Assembly: GCF_001279005.1 (NCBI RefSeq)
Contig: NZ_LGCN01000204.1
Coordinates: 1-64,000 of the forward strand
Reading direction: 5' to 3'
Source: Streptomyces caelestis
GTDB lineage: Bacteria; Actinomycetota; Actinomycetes; Streptomycetales; Streptomycetaceae
DNA length: 64,000 nt
In this document: positions 1 to 8,537 of the stretch, one piece after another
Numbering within the stretch: position 1 is the stretch's first letter
Layout: each line of letters starts with the position of its first letter
Program-made: the position numbers and the translations under genes
Notes under the pieces: model-generated
Database searches by the model: none
Told to the model about the DNA's origin: nothing
The model's input: only the letters and a program-made list of their open reading frames with translations

Positions 1-2
1 CC

Positions 3-107
3 GTCCGCCCCGCTCCCTCCCCCGTCCGGCGCACCACCACCCGCCCCGGACCGCCGTCCCGGGGCATCCTCGTACGCGACGGCACCACCGCACGCCGTAC
101 GCAGTGA
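3..107 (+). CDS. 3' end of an upstream gene (partial, tentative)
   Basis: An open frame enters the window and stops at the TGA at 105-107. It would encode a tail ending in ...RGILVRDGTTARRTQ. The stop lies inside the ribosome-binding purines of the next gene, a spacing common inside Streptomyces operons, which is the main reason for listing it. The 34 residues are too few to recognise a family, and G+C-rich DNA is often open by chance. If real, it would be co-transcribed with the LCP genes that follow. Confidence 0.35.
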   Translation, partial: VRPAPSPVRRTTTRPGPPSRGILVRDGTTARRTQ

Positions 108-122
108 GGGGTGGACCCGGTC

Positions 123-1369
123 ATGAGCGACACCGCAGGCGCGTCCTCCGCGCGGCCGGAGGGCGGCCGTGCCCTCGGTCCGGGGACGGGGTCCTCGGCG
201 AGCGGGCGGGCCCGGCGCCGGCGCCGGGCGGTGTACCGGAAGCCGGAGGGGAACATCACCCCGGACGAGGCGGCGGCGGCCGAACTCGAGCGGTTCGGGG
301 AGGAACGGCCCACGGCGCTCGTCGAGGACGCCCGGAACATCCTGCCGATCGGCTCGGACTCGCGCTCCGGGGAGGGGAACGCCCGCTACGGACGGGACGC
401 GGGGGCGGAGCGTTCGGACACCGTGATCCTGCTGCGCCTGTCGGCGGGCCGGCGCGGCGCCACCGCGGTGTCCGTCCCCCGGGACCTGACGGTGGACGTG
501 CCCGGCTGCCGCCGCCCCGACGGATCGCGTTCCGAACCGGTGTTCGCGATGTTCGACTCGGCTTTCGTGGTGGGCCGTTCGTCCTGCGCCATCCGAACGG
601 TGGAGAAACCGACGGACATCCGCGTCGACCACCACGTCGTCGTCGACTTCGCCGGTTTCAAGGACGTGATCGACGCGGTGGGCGGGGTCGGGGTGTGCCC
701 GCGCGAGCCCGACGAGGACGCCGGACCGGGACTGCCGGCGGGCCGGGGGACGCCGAACGGGGAGCAGGCGCTCGGTCACGTCCGCGCCCGCAAGGCCCTC
801 GGCGACGGCAGCGACACCGGCCGGATGGAGCGGCGGCAGCGCTTCCTCGGCGCGCTCGCCCACACGAGGGGCGGCAACGACGTGCTGCTGAATCCGGTGA
901 GACCGTACCCCGTCCTGGACGCGGCCGCCTCGTCGCTCACCACCGATCCGGGACTGGCCGGTCCGCGAAGTCCGTACGGCCTTGTGCGCGGACTGCGGGA
1001 CATCCCCACGGAGGGCGTGCAATTCCTGACCGTTCCCGGGAGCCGTACGTCGGGAACGTGAATCGGGACCGATCCGCACGGCCCGCCGCGGAGGAACTGT
1101 TCGAACGGCCGCGCAGGAGCGCACCCGTGATTGTCGCCACGGAAGGTGACCGGAAGGCCACGGGAAAGGGATCCGGGAAGGCGTCCGGCAACTCCTCCCC
1201 GGCACCGACGTTCCCGGGGAACACGGCCGTCGAGGACACCTGTGCGCAAAGCCTGCTCCAAGCCAACTCCAAGGCATCGCACCTTTGTCCGAGGAAATGG
1301 GTGGATTGCCCACTTGTGAGGAAGTGGAATTCGTCACCGCCGTCGCTTCCACTCGATCAGGACCGTTAG
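123..1369 (+). pseudogene. Decayed LCP (LytR-CpsA-Psr) gene: no membrane helix and a frameshift
   Basis: The LCP catalytic domain is recognisable: NILPIGSDSR at about residue 75, SVPRD at about 118, an IDAVGGVGVC segment, and HVRARK where intact paralogs have FVRTRH. Two lesions are visible. First, a basic cluster (RARRRRR) runs straight into AVYRKPEGNI; intact paralogs have a helix of about 20 residues there, so the anchor appears deleted in frame. Second, the frame from 123 stops at 1059-1061, but the -1 frame from about 1037 continues as REPYVGNVNRD and on to GNTAVEDTCA, an LCP-type tail with its terminal cysteine. Restoring one C in the C-run at 1035-1037 rejoins the frames. The extended frame then runs to a TAG at 1367-1369. 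A GTG at 111 is an alternative start; ATG 123 has GAGGGG upstream. A base-calling error could explain the shift but not the lost helix. Confidence 0.75.
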
Positions 1370-1491
1370 TGTGAGCGCTCCGGTGCGTCCGTTCCTTCAG
1401 GCCTGTCCTGAGAATCCCGCACTGTGTGACAGACCCGAGCGCCTTGGGAGGGGAAAGGCGCCGCGTGGGCCCGACGGAGGATTCAAGCGAC
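1370..1491 (+). promoter_or_regulatory. Leader shared with the distant LCP paralog at 38058
   Basis: The region upstream of the GTG contains GAGCGCCTTGGG (about 1438-1449) and CCGACGGAGGA (about 1470-1480). Both occur exactly, in the same order and similar spacing, before the paralog at 38058 (about 38006-38050). A further block, CACTGTG followed by TGACAGA, precedes both, but about 85 nt of extra sequence separates the blocks at 38 kb. Whether this is promoter, untranslated leader or both cannot be read from the sequence. The second block includes the ribosome binding site. Confidence 0.5.
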
Positions 1492-3264
1492 GTGGACGCG
1501 CAAGGCCGTGGGCGGGCGGAGAACATCGATCCCGCAGACCAGTGGGTGCTCAACCCGGACACTGGCGAATACGAGCTGCGACTGGGCCCTTCCGCACCGC
1601 AATCGGCGGTCCCCGGGCCACGCGGTCCACGCCCCCGGGGCGCGGGGCGCGGCCGGCCGGCGCCGTCGGGCCGCGCGCCCGAACGCGAGCGGAAGGCGCC
1701 GGACCGGAAGACGCCGGACCGGGAGACCCCGGACCGTGAGGTGCCGTCGCAGCGCAGGCGCCGGGGCGCGCCGGAGGAGCCGCCCCCGGGGCGGCGCGGG
1801 CGCCGGCCGGCGAAGAAGTCGAAGACGAAGAAGGCCCTGCTGTGGACCGGCGGCACGATGGCGTTCGTGGTGCTCGCGGCCGGTACGGCCGGGTACTTCT
1901 ATCTGGAGCACCTGAACGACAACATCCAGTCCGTCTCCGACGACGGCGCCAGCACGGGCGGCTTCAGCAAGGACAAGGCGATCAACATCCTGCTGATCGG
2001 CACCGACAAGCGCACCGGCTCGGGCAACGACGGATACGGGGACGCGGGCAGCGAGGGGCACGCCGACACCACGCTCCTGCTGCACGTCTCCAAGGACCGC
2101 TCCAACGCGACCGCGTTGAGCATTCCGCGTGACCTGATAGTCGACGTCCCCGACTGCCCGACGGAGCAGGAGGACGGCAGCGAGAAGATCATCCCGGGCT
2201 CCGTCGGCGTCCGCTTCAACACCAGCCTCGGCCAGGGCGGCCGTACGCCCAGCTGCACCATGCGGACGGTGACGGAGCTGACCGGCATCACGCCGGACAA
2301 CTTCATGGTGGCCGACTTCAACGCGGTGAAGACGCTGACGTCGGCCGTCGGCGGCGTCGAGGTGTGTCTGGCCAAGGACATCGACGACCCGGACTCGCAT
2401 CTGAAGCTGCCCAAGGGCACGCACACCATCGAGGGTGAGGACGCGCTGGCGTTCGTCCGTACCCGGCACTCGGTCGGCCTCGGCGGCGACCTGAGCCGGA
2501 TCGAGCTGCAGCAGCAGTTCCTGAGCTCGCTGATGCGGAAGCTGAAGTCGAACGACACGCTCACCAGCCCGACGAAGATGATCAAGCTGGCGGAGGCGGG
2601 CACCGAGGCGCTCACCGTCGACTCCCAGCTGGACAGCATCAACAAGCTCAAGGACCTCGGTCTGGAGCTGGGCAAGCTCAACGTCAAGAACCTGACCTTC
2701 GCGACCGTGCCGGTGAAGGACAATCCGGCCGAGAGGGTCAAGGCGACGGTCGTCCTGAAGGAGGGGTCCGCCCAGCAGGTCTTCGACATGATCAAGAACG
2801 ACGTCTCCTTCACCGAGGTCAAGCAGCAGAAGAAGAAGGAGAAGGCCGCCGTCGCCGCCCGGCTGAAGGGCGAGAAGGCGCCGGCCTCCGAGGTCCGGGT
2901 GCAGATCATGAACGGCGGCGCCGAAGCCGGCAGCGCCCAGGAGACCCTCAGCTGGCTGCAGGTCGAACAGGGTGTCGCCAAGTCGGAGAACGCCGGCAAC
3001 GCGCCCGAGGAACTGAGCAGGACGACGCTGGAATACGCCCCTGATCAGGCCGCCCAGGCACGCCGTCTGGCCGACATCCTGGGTCTGTCGGGGTCGGCGA
3101 TGAAGCCCGGTGAGAGCGTCACCAACTCCCAGGGCGTGCCCGCGATGACGCTGACCCTCGGCAAGGACTTCAAGGGTGCGGGCGTCAAACTCAACGCGGC
3201 CGCGGCGGACGTGCCCGATGACGCTCAGAAGTCCACGGCGGACAAGGTCGAGTGCGCCAAGTGA
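1492..3264 (+). CDS. LCP family wall-glycopolymer ligase with LytR_C domain
   Basis: Predicted membrane-anchored phosphotransferase that moves lipid-linked glycopolymers onto peptidoglycan outside the membrane (family knowledge). The 590-residue protein has a cytosolic N-terminus with DPADQWVLNPDTGEYELRL at about 13-31, a basic proline-rich stretch, one helix at about 115-138, the LCP domain (NILLIGTDK at about 165, SIPRD at about 211, FVRTRH at about 320) and a LytR_C domain starting near EVRVQIMNGG at about 467. It has four cysteines, the last three residues from the end. Start GTG 1492 is chosen because its leader and first residues align with the paralog at 38058; GGAGG lies at 1476-1480. 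The next LCP gene starts 68 nt downstream, so co-transcription is likely. Confidence 0.9.
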   Translation: MDAQGRGRAENIDPADQWVLNPDTGEYELRLGPSAPQSAVPGPRGPRPRGAGRGRPAPSGRAPERERKAPDRKTPDRETPDREVPSQRRRRGAPEEPPPGRRGRRPAKKSKTKKALLWTGGTMAFVVLAAGTAGYFYLEHLNDNIQSVSDDGASTGGFSKDKAINILLIGTDKRTGSGNDGYGDAGSEGHADTTLLLHVSKDRSNATALSIPRDLIVDVPDCPTEQEDGSEKIIPGSVGVRFNTSLGQGGRTPSCTMRTVTELTGITPDNFMVADFNAVKTLTSAVGGVEVCLAKDIDDPDSHLKLPKGTHTIEGEDALAFVRTRHSVGLGGDLSRIELQQQFLSSLMRKLKSNDTLTSPTKMIKLAEAGTEALTVDSQLDSINKLKDLGLELGKLNVKNLTFATVPVKDNPAERVKATVVLKEGSAQQVFDMIKNDVSFTEVKQQKKKEKAAVAARLKGEKAPASEVRVQIMNGGAEAGSAQETLSWLQVEQGVAKSENAGNAPEELSRTTLEYAPDQAAQARRLADILGLSGSAMKPGESVTNSQGVPAMTLTLGKDFKGAGVKLNAAAADVPDDAQKSTADKVECAK

Positions 3265-3332
3265 CCTGAGGGGCCTGTTCCGCGTCCTCCAGGGCGCGGG
3301 GCAGGCCCGTTGCGTGGCGTGAGGGGACGACG

Positions 3333-4961
3333 GTGACGGTGACGCGGAGCGGTGTGCAGGAAGAGCCGGGACCTGGCCTGCCGGACGGCGGCCCGCAGGC
3401 CCCGGACGGCGCCAACGGCCCACCGGAAGGCGGACGACGGCCGTCCGCCGGGCGGGGCCGGCGCGCGCTGCGCTGGTCGGCGACGACCCTGGCCGTGCTG
3501 ATACTCGGGACGGCCGGCGCCGGTTACCTGTACTACGAGCACCTGAACGGCAACATCGAGAAGGGTGAGCGCAGCAGCGGTGACTCCGAGGCGCACAAGG
3601 CCGAGCCGAACGCGGCCGGGCAGACGCCGCTGAACATCCTGCTGATCGGCTCCGACAGCCGCGCCTCCGACGAGAACGTGAAGCTCGGCGGCGGCCGGGA
3701 CACCCGCGGCAACCCGCCGCTGGGCGATGTGCAGATGCTGATCCACCTCGCCGCCGACCGTGAGAGCGCGGCCGTGGTGAGCATCCCGCGCGACACCCGG
3801 GTGGACATCCCCCGGTGCGAGGACCCGGAGACCGGTGACACCTACCCGGCGACCAACGACATCATCAACACCTCGCTGGGCCGCGGCGGTCCCGGCTGCA
3901 CGCTGGCCGCCTGGCAGAACCTCACCGGCGTCTACATCGACCACTGGATGACGATCGACTTCGCCGGCGTGGTGAGCATGGCCGACGCCATCGGCGGGGT
4001 CGAGGTCTGCGTCAACCAGAACGTATGGGACCGCCCGCTGCCCGGCGTACCCGGCGGCTCGGGCCTGAAGATGCGGGCCGGGTCCGAGAAGGTCGAGGGC
4101 GAGCGGGCGCTGCAGTGGCTGCGCACCCGGCATGCCTGGGGCAGTGACCTGCTGCGGGCGCGGGCACAGCACATGTACATGAACTCGATGATCCGCACCC
4201 TGCGGGACCAGAACGTCTTCACCGACACGGGCAGGCTGACGGACCTGGCGGAGGCGGCGACGACGTCGCTGACGGTCTCGGAGGAGATCGGCTCGGTGAA
4301 GAAGCTGTACGACCTGGGGATGCAGCTGAAGACGGTGCCGCCGGACCGCATCACGATGACGACGCTGCCCACGGTCGAGGACCCGCAGAACCGCAACCAC
4401 CTGCTCCCGGCCGGCGCCGGCGCCGAACAGGTGTGGGCCATGCTCCGCGACGACGTGGCGTTCGATGCCAAGGGCGGCGCGAGCGGCAAGAGCGGCAAGG
4501 ACGGGAGCAAGGCGGCCGCCGCGGCCTCCGGCGACCCGGCCGCACCCGCCGGGGAGATCGCCGTCCAGGTGCGGAACGCCACCCGGTCCGCGACCCTCGG
4601 CCCGGTAGGCGGCAGGGCGGCCGCGGTCGCCGGGACGCTGGTGTCGAAGGGCTTCACCCGGGCCGCGCCGGACACGTCCGCCGCCCTCGCCGAGGAGCGG
4701 ACCGAAGTGCGCTATCCGGGCGCCGCGTCGCGCGGGGACGCCCAGCGGGTCGCCGAGTCGCTCGGGATCCCGGTGAGTTCGGTCAAGCAGTCCACCGGTG
4801 TCTCCGGTGTCACGGTGGTGGTCGGCGCCGACTGGCGCGAGGGCACGGCCTATCCGGAGCAGCCGGCGCCCGAGGCCGGGGACCTGCCGGAGGACGCCGA
4901 CGCCCTCAACGGCTCGGAGACGGGCACGTGCATGGACGTGTACGAGCCCTACCGCTGGTAG
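3333..4961 (+). CDS. LCP family wall-glycopolymer ligase with LytR_C domain
   Basis: Single-pass envelope enzyme of the LytR-CpsA-Psr family, 542 residues. A helix at about 51-68 (TLAVLILGTAGAGYLYY) is followed by EHLNGNI, NILLIGSDSR at about 101, SIPRDTR at about 150 with the catalytic-site arginine, and LRTRHAW at about 262. A LytR_C domain begins near EIAVQVRNATR at about 408. There are four cysteines, the last in GTCMDVYEPYRW at the C-terminus. GTG 3333 is preceded by GAGGGGA at 3321-3327. It follows the previous LCP gene by 68 nt. It closely resembles the next LCP protein, so the two look like products of a local duplication. Confidence 0.9.
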   Translation: MTVTRSGVQEEPGPGLPDGGPQAPDGANGPPEGGRRPSAGRGRRALRWSATTLAVLILGTAGAGYLYYEHLNGNIEKGERSSGDSEAHKAEPNAAGQTPLNILLIGSDSRASDENVKLGGGRDTRGNPPLGDVQMLIHLAADRESAAVVSIPRDTRVDIPRCEDPETGDTYPATNDIINTSLGRGGPGCTLAAWQNLTGVYIDHWMTIDFAGVVSMADAIGGVEVCVNQNVWDRPLPGVPGGSGLKMRAGSEKVEGERALQWLRTRHAWGSDLLRARAQHMYMNSMIRTLRDQNVFTDTGRLTDLAEAATTSLTVSEEIGSVKKLYDLGMQLKTVPPDRITMTTLPTVEDPQNRNHLLPAGAGAEQVWAMLRDDVAFDAKGGASGKSGKDGSKAAAAASGDPAAPAGEIAVQVRNATRSATLGPVGGRAAAVAGTLVSKGFTRAAPDTSAALAEERTEVRYPGAASRGDAQRVAESLGIPVSSVKQSTGVSGVTVVVGADWREGTAYPEQPAPEAGDLPEDADALNGSETGTCMDVYEPYRW

Positions 4962-5021
4962 CGAGCGCGGGGCGCCTTTCCCGGCCGGCCGAAACTTGTT
5001 GAAGTCGTTGGGATTCCGGGG

Positions 5022-5049
5022 GCAACTGAAGGGCCCGTCGTGCGTCTAA
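5022..5049 (+). promoter_or_regulatory. Candidate sigma-E (ECF) promoter before the next LCP gene
   Basis: GCAACT at 5022-5027 and CGTCTAA at 5043-5049 give AAC and GTC cores 17 nt apart. This resembles promoters of the Streptomyces cell-envelope stress factor sigma-E, whose -10 contains CGTCTA. It lies about 60 nt upstream of the LCP start at 5111, and envelope-polymer enzymes are the expected kind of target. The assignment rests on motif match only. Confidence 0.5.
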
Positions 5050-5110
5050 CAGGAGGCAGGACGGCCCTGCTTGACGAGGCGAGAGGTTGCCAGGAGTGGG
5101 GAGAACGGGG

Positions 5111-6688
5111 GTGGTGACGCAGAACGCCGCGCCGGAGACGCTCGGTGACGGCGAGCCGGAGGAGGGCCCGGACGAGAAACCCTCCGACGGCGCCGACGCC
5201 CCCCGCCCGCGCCGGGTGCGCCGGCTGCTCACCTGGTCCGCGGCGACCCTCGCACTGCTCATGGTCGTCGGGGCAGGGGCGGGTTACCTCTACTACCGGC
5301 AGCTGAACGACAACATCAAGAAGGACCCCCTCAACCTGGGGGACAGCAAGGTCGCCGAGCCGACGCCGAACGCGGCCGGGCAGACCCCGCTGAACATCCT
5401 GCTCATCGGCAGCGACGCCCGGGACTCCGAGGAGAACCAGCAACTCGGCGGCGCCCGCGAGACCTTCGGCTCCACCCCGCTCGCCGACGTACAGATGCTG
5501 GTGCACCTGTCCGCCGACCGGTCCAACATGTCCGTGGTCAGCATGCCGCGCGACACCCTGCTCGAGATCCCCAAGTGCACCGACCCCGAGGACGGCACGG
5601 TGTACCCGGCGAGCGACGGGCGCACGATGACCAACCAGAGCCTCGGGCACGGCGGTCCCGGCTGCACCGTGGCCACCTGGCAGGAGCTCACCGGCATCCA
5701 CATCGACCACTTCGTCATGGTCGACTTCGCCGGCGTGGTGTCCATGGCGGACGCGGTCGGCGGTGTCCCGGTGTGCGTCGACGCGAACATCCACTCCCGC
5801 GACAGCCAGGGCCACGGCTCCGGTCTGAAACTGGAGGAGGGCACCAACTACGTCAAGGGCGAGCAGGCCCTGCAGTGGCTGCGCACCCGCTACGGCTTCG
5901 AGGACGGCAGTGACCTCGCCCGTGCCAAGGCACAGCACATGTACATGAACTCGCTGGTCCGGCAACTGCGGGAGAACGCCACCCTGAGCAGCCCCAACAA
6001 GCTGCGCAGACTGGCCGAGAAGGCCACCGAGGCGCTCACCGTCGACCCCGGGCTCGACACGGTGAAGAAGCTCTACGACCTGAGCACCGAGCTGCGCAAG
6101 GTGGCGCCGGAGCGCGTCACCATGACCACGATGCCCAACCGGTACGTGGGCGCCCGGGTGGAGCCGACCGAGGACGCCGAGAAGCTGTTCCGCCTGGTCC
6201 GTGAGGACATCGCCCTCGACGGCAAGGACGCGGAGCCGGCGAAGGCCGAGCCGAAGGCGCCGGCGGACCCGGCCGCCGACGACGCCGACATCGCCGTACA
6301 GGTCGTCAACGGCACCCGCACCGACACCCTGGCCGCCGCCGCGGGGCGCACCGGCACGGTCCGCGACGCGCTGAAGGAGAAGGGCTTCACCGGGGCGACC
6401 GCCGACACCACCAGCGCAGTCAGCGCCGAGCGGACGGTGGTGCGCTATCCGGGCGCCGACCTGGAGGGCGACGCCCGGCGGGTCGCCGAGGCGCTCGGCA
6501 TCCCGGCGGGTTCGGTGAAACGGTCCACCGACGTGTCCGGCGTCACCCTCGTCGTCGGCGCCGACTGGCGCGAGGGCACGACGTACAAGGCGCCGGTGGA
6601 GGACAACACCACCCCCGAGTCGGCGCAGGCGCTCAACGGCGCCGACGACAAGGCGTGCATGCACGTCAGCCCGGGCTTCACCTGGTGA
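5111..6688 (+). CDS. LCP family wall-glycopolymer ligase with LytR_C domain
   Basis: Third intact LCP gene, 525 residues from GTG 5111. TTG 5087 would add eight residues, but GGGGAG at 5098-5103 fits 5111 or 5114 better. It has a helix at about 43-62, the NDNIKKDPLN juxtamembrane segment, NILLIGSDAR at about 95, MPRDT at about 145, LRTRYGF at about 256, and a LytR_C domain from about 393 (IAVQVVNGTR). Four cysteines are present, the last in KACMHVSPGFTW at the C-terminus. The preceding LCP protein is its nearest relative in the window; both carry a NAAGQTPLNILLIGSD block. The sigma-E-like promoter just upstream suggests separate induction under envelope stress. Confidence 0.9.
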   Translation: MVTQNAAPETLGDGEPEEGPDEKPSDGADAPRPRRVRRLLTWSAATLALLMVVGAGAGYLYYRQLNDNIKKDPLNLGDSKVAEPTPNAAGQTPLNILLIGSDARDSEENQQLGGARETFGSTPLADVQMLVHLSADRSNMSVVSMPRDTLLEIPKCTDPEDGTVYPASDGRTMTNQSLGHGGPGCTVATWQELTGIHIDHFVMVDFAGVVSMADAVGGVPVCVDANIHSRDSQGHGSGLKLEEGTNYVKGEQALQWLRTRYGFEDGSDLARAKAQHMYMNSLVRQLRENATLSSPNKLRRLAEKATEALTVDPGLDTVKKLYDLSTELRKVAPERVTMTTMPNRYVGARVEPTEDAEKLFRLVREDIALDGKDAEPAKAEPKAPADPAADDADIAVQVVNGTRTDTLAAAAGRTGTVRDALKEKGFTGATADTTSAVSAERTVVRYPGADLEGDARRVAEALGIPAGSVKRSTDVSGVTLVVGADWREGTTYKAPVEDNTTPESAQALNGADDKACMHVSPGFTW

Positions 6689-6943
6689 ACGCGCGACCGG
6701 AGTGAACGTGACGAGCCCCTTCCGGCCGCTGTCGCGCACACCGCGGCCGGGCGGGGGGACGGCGCCGGTCGTCGGGCTCCCGGGCAGGCGGGCGGTTCCG
6801 CACCGGTGATGCGCTCATCGGCCATCGACCCCGCCTTTCCGGTTCTCTCCCCGTACGGGAAATCCCGGCCCGGCTCCGCCGCGTAGTGATCCTGGACGGC
6901 TCCGGGCCGAGGTCCTCCGGCAGGGTCTCGCAAGGGCCCACCA

Positions 6944-7282
6944 GTGATCGGACCCGCGCCGGTGCGACCGCGGGGCCATGGCATCCCTGCCGGCCGCCCC
7001 GGGCGACAGCCGGCCTTCCAGCCCGTCGCCTTCGCCATCACCGGAACGGTCCTCATGACCGGCACCGCGGCGGCCGCCTCGTACCACAGCGCCCGTGGTT
7101 CAGGTTGCAAAGTGATCGACTCGATGGATGCGGGTGAGGGCGACACGTTCCTGACCTGCAACAGCTCCACCGGATACGACTGCGTCGTGACCGTGGGGGG
7201 CGCCCCGGGTGCCCGCATCGACCGGGGCGGCCGCGCCGAGTCCACCTGCACGCGCATCAACCACACCGTCCACTGCGGCTGA
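6944..7282 (+). CDS. Small secreted cysteine-containing protein, unknown function
   Basis: A 112-residue frame from GTG 6944. Residues about 24-46 (PVAFAITGTVLMTGTAAAAS) look like a signal peptide ending in an AxA cleavage site. The predicted mature part of about 65 residues has four cysteines (GCKVIDS, TCNSS, DCVVTV, TCTRINHTVHCG, the last with two close together), compatible with two disulfides. Third-position G+C is lower than in neighbouring genes. I do not recognise a family. It lies between the LCP genes and a convergent glycosyltransferase, so an envelope role is possible but unsupported. Confidence 0.5.
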   Translation: MIGPAPVRPRGHGIPAGRPGRQPAFQPVAFAITGTVLMTGTAAAASYHSARGSGCKVIDSMDAGEGDTFLTCNSSTGYDCVVTVGGAPGARIDRGGRAESTCTRINHTVHCG

Positions 7283-7370
7283 CGGCGCCCGCCCGACAGC
7301 TCAGGCAGCCCCGCCCGTCGCAGCGCCAGGGTTCCGTCCCCTTCCGGCCGGGGCGCCCGGCGCGACGACG

Positions 7371-8408
7371 TCAGGCGGCCGGCGCGTCCGCGGGGACGGC
7401 GGGCCGGCGCGAGGCGATGACCTTCTTCGCCAGGGCGCGCGGGCTGGTCAGGAAGCCCCAGCCCCACGACATGTGCATGGTGGCCAGCGCCACCGGGATC
7501 TGCAGCCGCGCCTTGGGCGGCAGCCCCTTGCCCGCGGGGACGGACCCCAGCACGATCGCCGCGAGGTAACCGCCGGGCACCACGAAGCCCCACGGGGTGA
7601 GCACCGCGCCCACCACGATCCCGGCCGCGATCGCGCACACCGCGGTCGGCGGGGCCAGGTAGCGCAGGTTGATGGAACCGGAGTGGTAGCGGGCCACGAC
7701 GTGCCGCCAGCGGCCGTAGTCCTTGTACTGCTTGGCCAGCGCCCGCACGCTCGGCCGGGGCCGGTACGACACCTTCAGCTCCGGCGAGAACCAGATCAGC
7801 CCGCCGGCCTCACGTATGCGGAAGTTCAGCTCCCAGTCCTGGGCGCGGATGAACTCCACGTTGTAACCGCCCTGCCGCTCCAGCGCCTCGCGCCGGAACA
7901 CCCCCAGGTACACCGTCTCGGCGGGAGCGGCCTCGCCGCCGGTGTGGAAGGCGGCGTTGCCCACGCCTATCTTCGACGTCATCGCGGCCGCGACGGCGTG
8001 CTCCCAGTCGTTCTCCCCCTCGGCGTGCATGATGCCGCCGACGTTCTGCGCGCCGGTCTCCTCCAGGAGCCGCACGGCGGTCGCGATGTAGTTCGGGGAG
8101 AGCATCCCGTGCCCGTCGACGCGGACCACGATCGGATGGCGCGAGGCCTGGATCGCCGCGTTGAGGGCGGCCGGGGTGCGGCCGGTCGGATTGGGCACGG
8201 TGTGCACCCGCGGGTCCTCGGCCACGAGCTCGGCGGCGATCTCGTCCGTGCGGTCCGTGGACGGACCGAGGGCGATCACGACCTCCATCTCGCCGGCGTA
8301 CTCCTGGGCGAGGATCGCGCGGACGGCGCCGCGCAGGTGCCGCTCCTCGTTGAGGACGGGCATGATCACGGAAACGGCGGGGAGCCGCACGTCGGGATTG
8401 GCGTTCAT
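7371..8408 (-). CDS. Family 2 glycosyltransferase, membrane-associated
   Basis: A 345-residue GT-A-fold glycosyltransferase. The nucleotide-sugar site is visible as SVIMPVLNEERHL at about 13-25, GPSTDRTDEIA at about 48-58, and VRVDGHGML at about 94-102, with the metal-binding aspartate in VDGH. The C-terminal third carries hydrophobic segments (AVCAIAAGIVVGAVL and GYLAAIVLGSV) that would tether it to the inner membrane. Such enzymes build lipid-linked polysaccharides on the cytoplasmic face. Its place among LCP ligases suggests it makes part of the polymer they attach; the sugar is unknown. It diverges from the LCP gene at 8538. Confidence 0.85.
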   Translation of the reverse strand: MNANPDVRLPAVSVIMPVLNEERHLRGAVRAILAQEYAGEMEVVIALGPSTDRTDEIAAELVAEDPRVHTVPNPTGRTPAALNAAIQASRHPIVVRVDGHGMLSPNYIATAVRLLEETGAQNVGGIMHAEGENDWEHAVAAAMTSKIGVGNAAFHTGGEAAPAETVYLGVFRREALERQGGYNVEFIRAQDWELNFRIREAGGLIWFSPELKVSYRPRPSVRALAKQYKDYGRWRHVVARYHSGSINLRYLAPPTAVCAIAAGIVVGAVLTPWGFVVPGGYLAAIVLGSVPAGKGLPPKARLQIPVALATMHMSWGWGFLTSPRALAKKVIASRRPAVPADAPAA

Positions 8409-8537
8409 AGAGGGCTCACGTTACCGCGAACGGGGGACACCGACGCGCGCGCCGGGGGCGATGCGCCGGACCGCAGATCGTATCGGCCTACCGTGCTCAC
8501 GATCCCACGCACGGCCGTCGTCCGGAGGTGTCCCCCC

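Noticed and set aside
1483..3423. A 646-residue open frame opposite an LCP gene
   Set aside because: It runs antisense to a clear LCP gene with conserved motifs. High third-position G+C makes long antisense frames routine; composition and absence of domains fit a shadow.
4949..6739. A 596-residue minus-strand open frame
   Set aside because: It lies opposite a confident LCP gene, has repetitive Val/Gly/Arg/His composition and no known domain.
7209..8537. Upstream extension of the LCP gene at 8538
   Set aside because: The extension is antisense to a confident glycosyltransferase and has no homology; TTG 8538 with GGAGG is a natural start.
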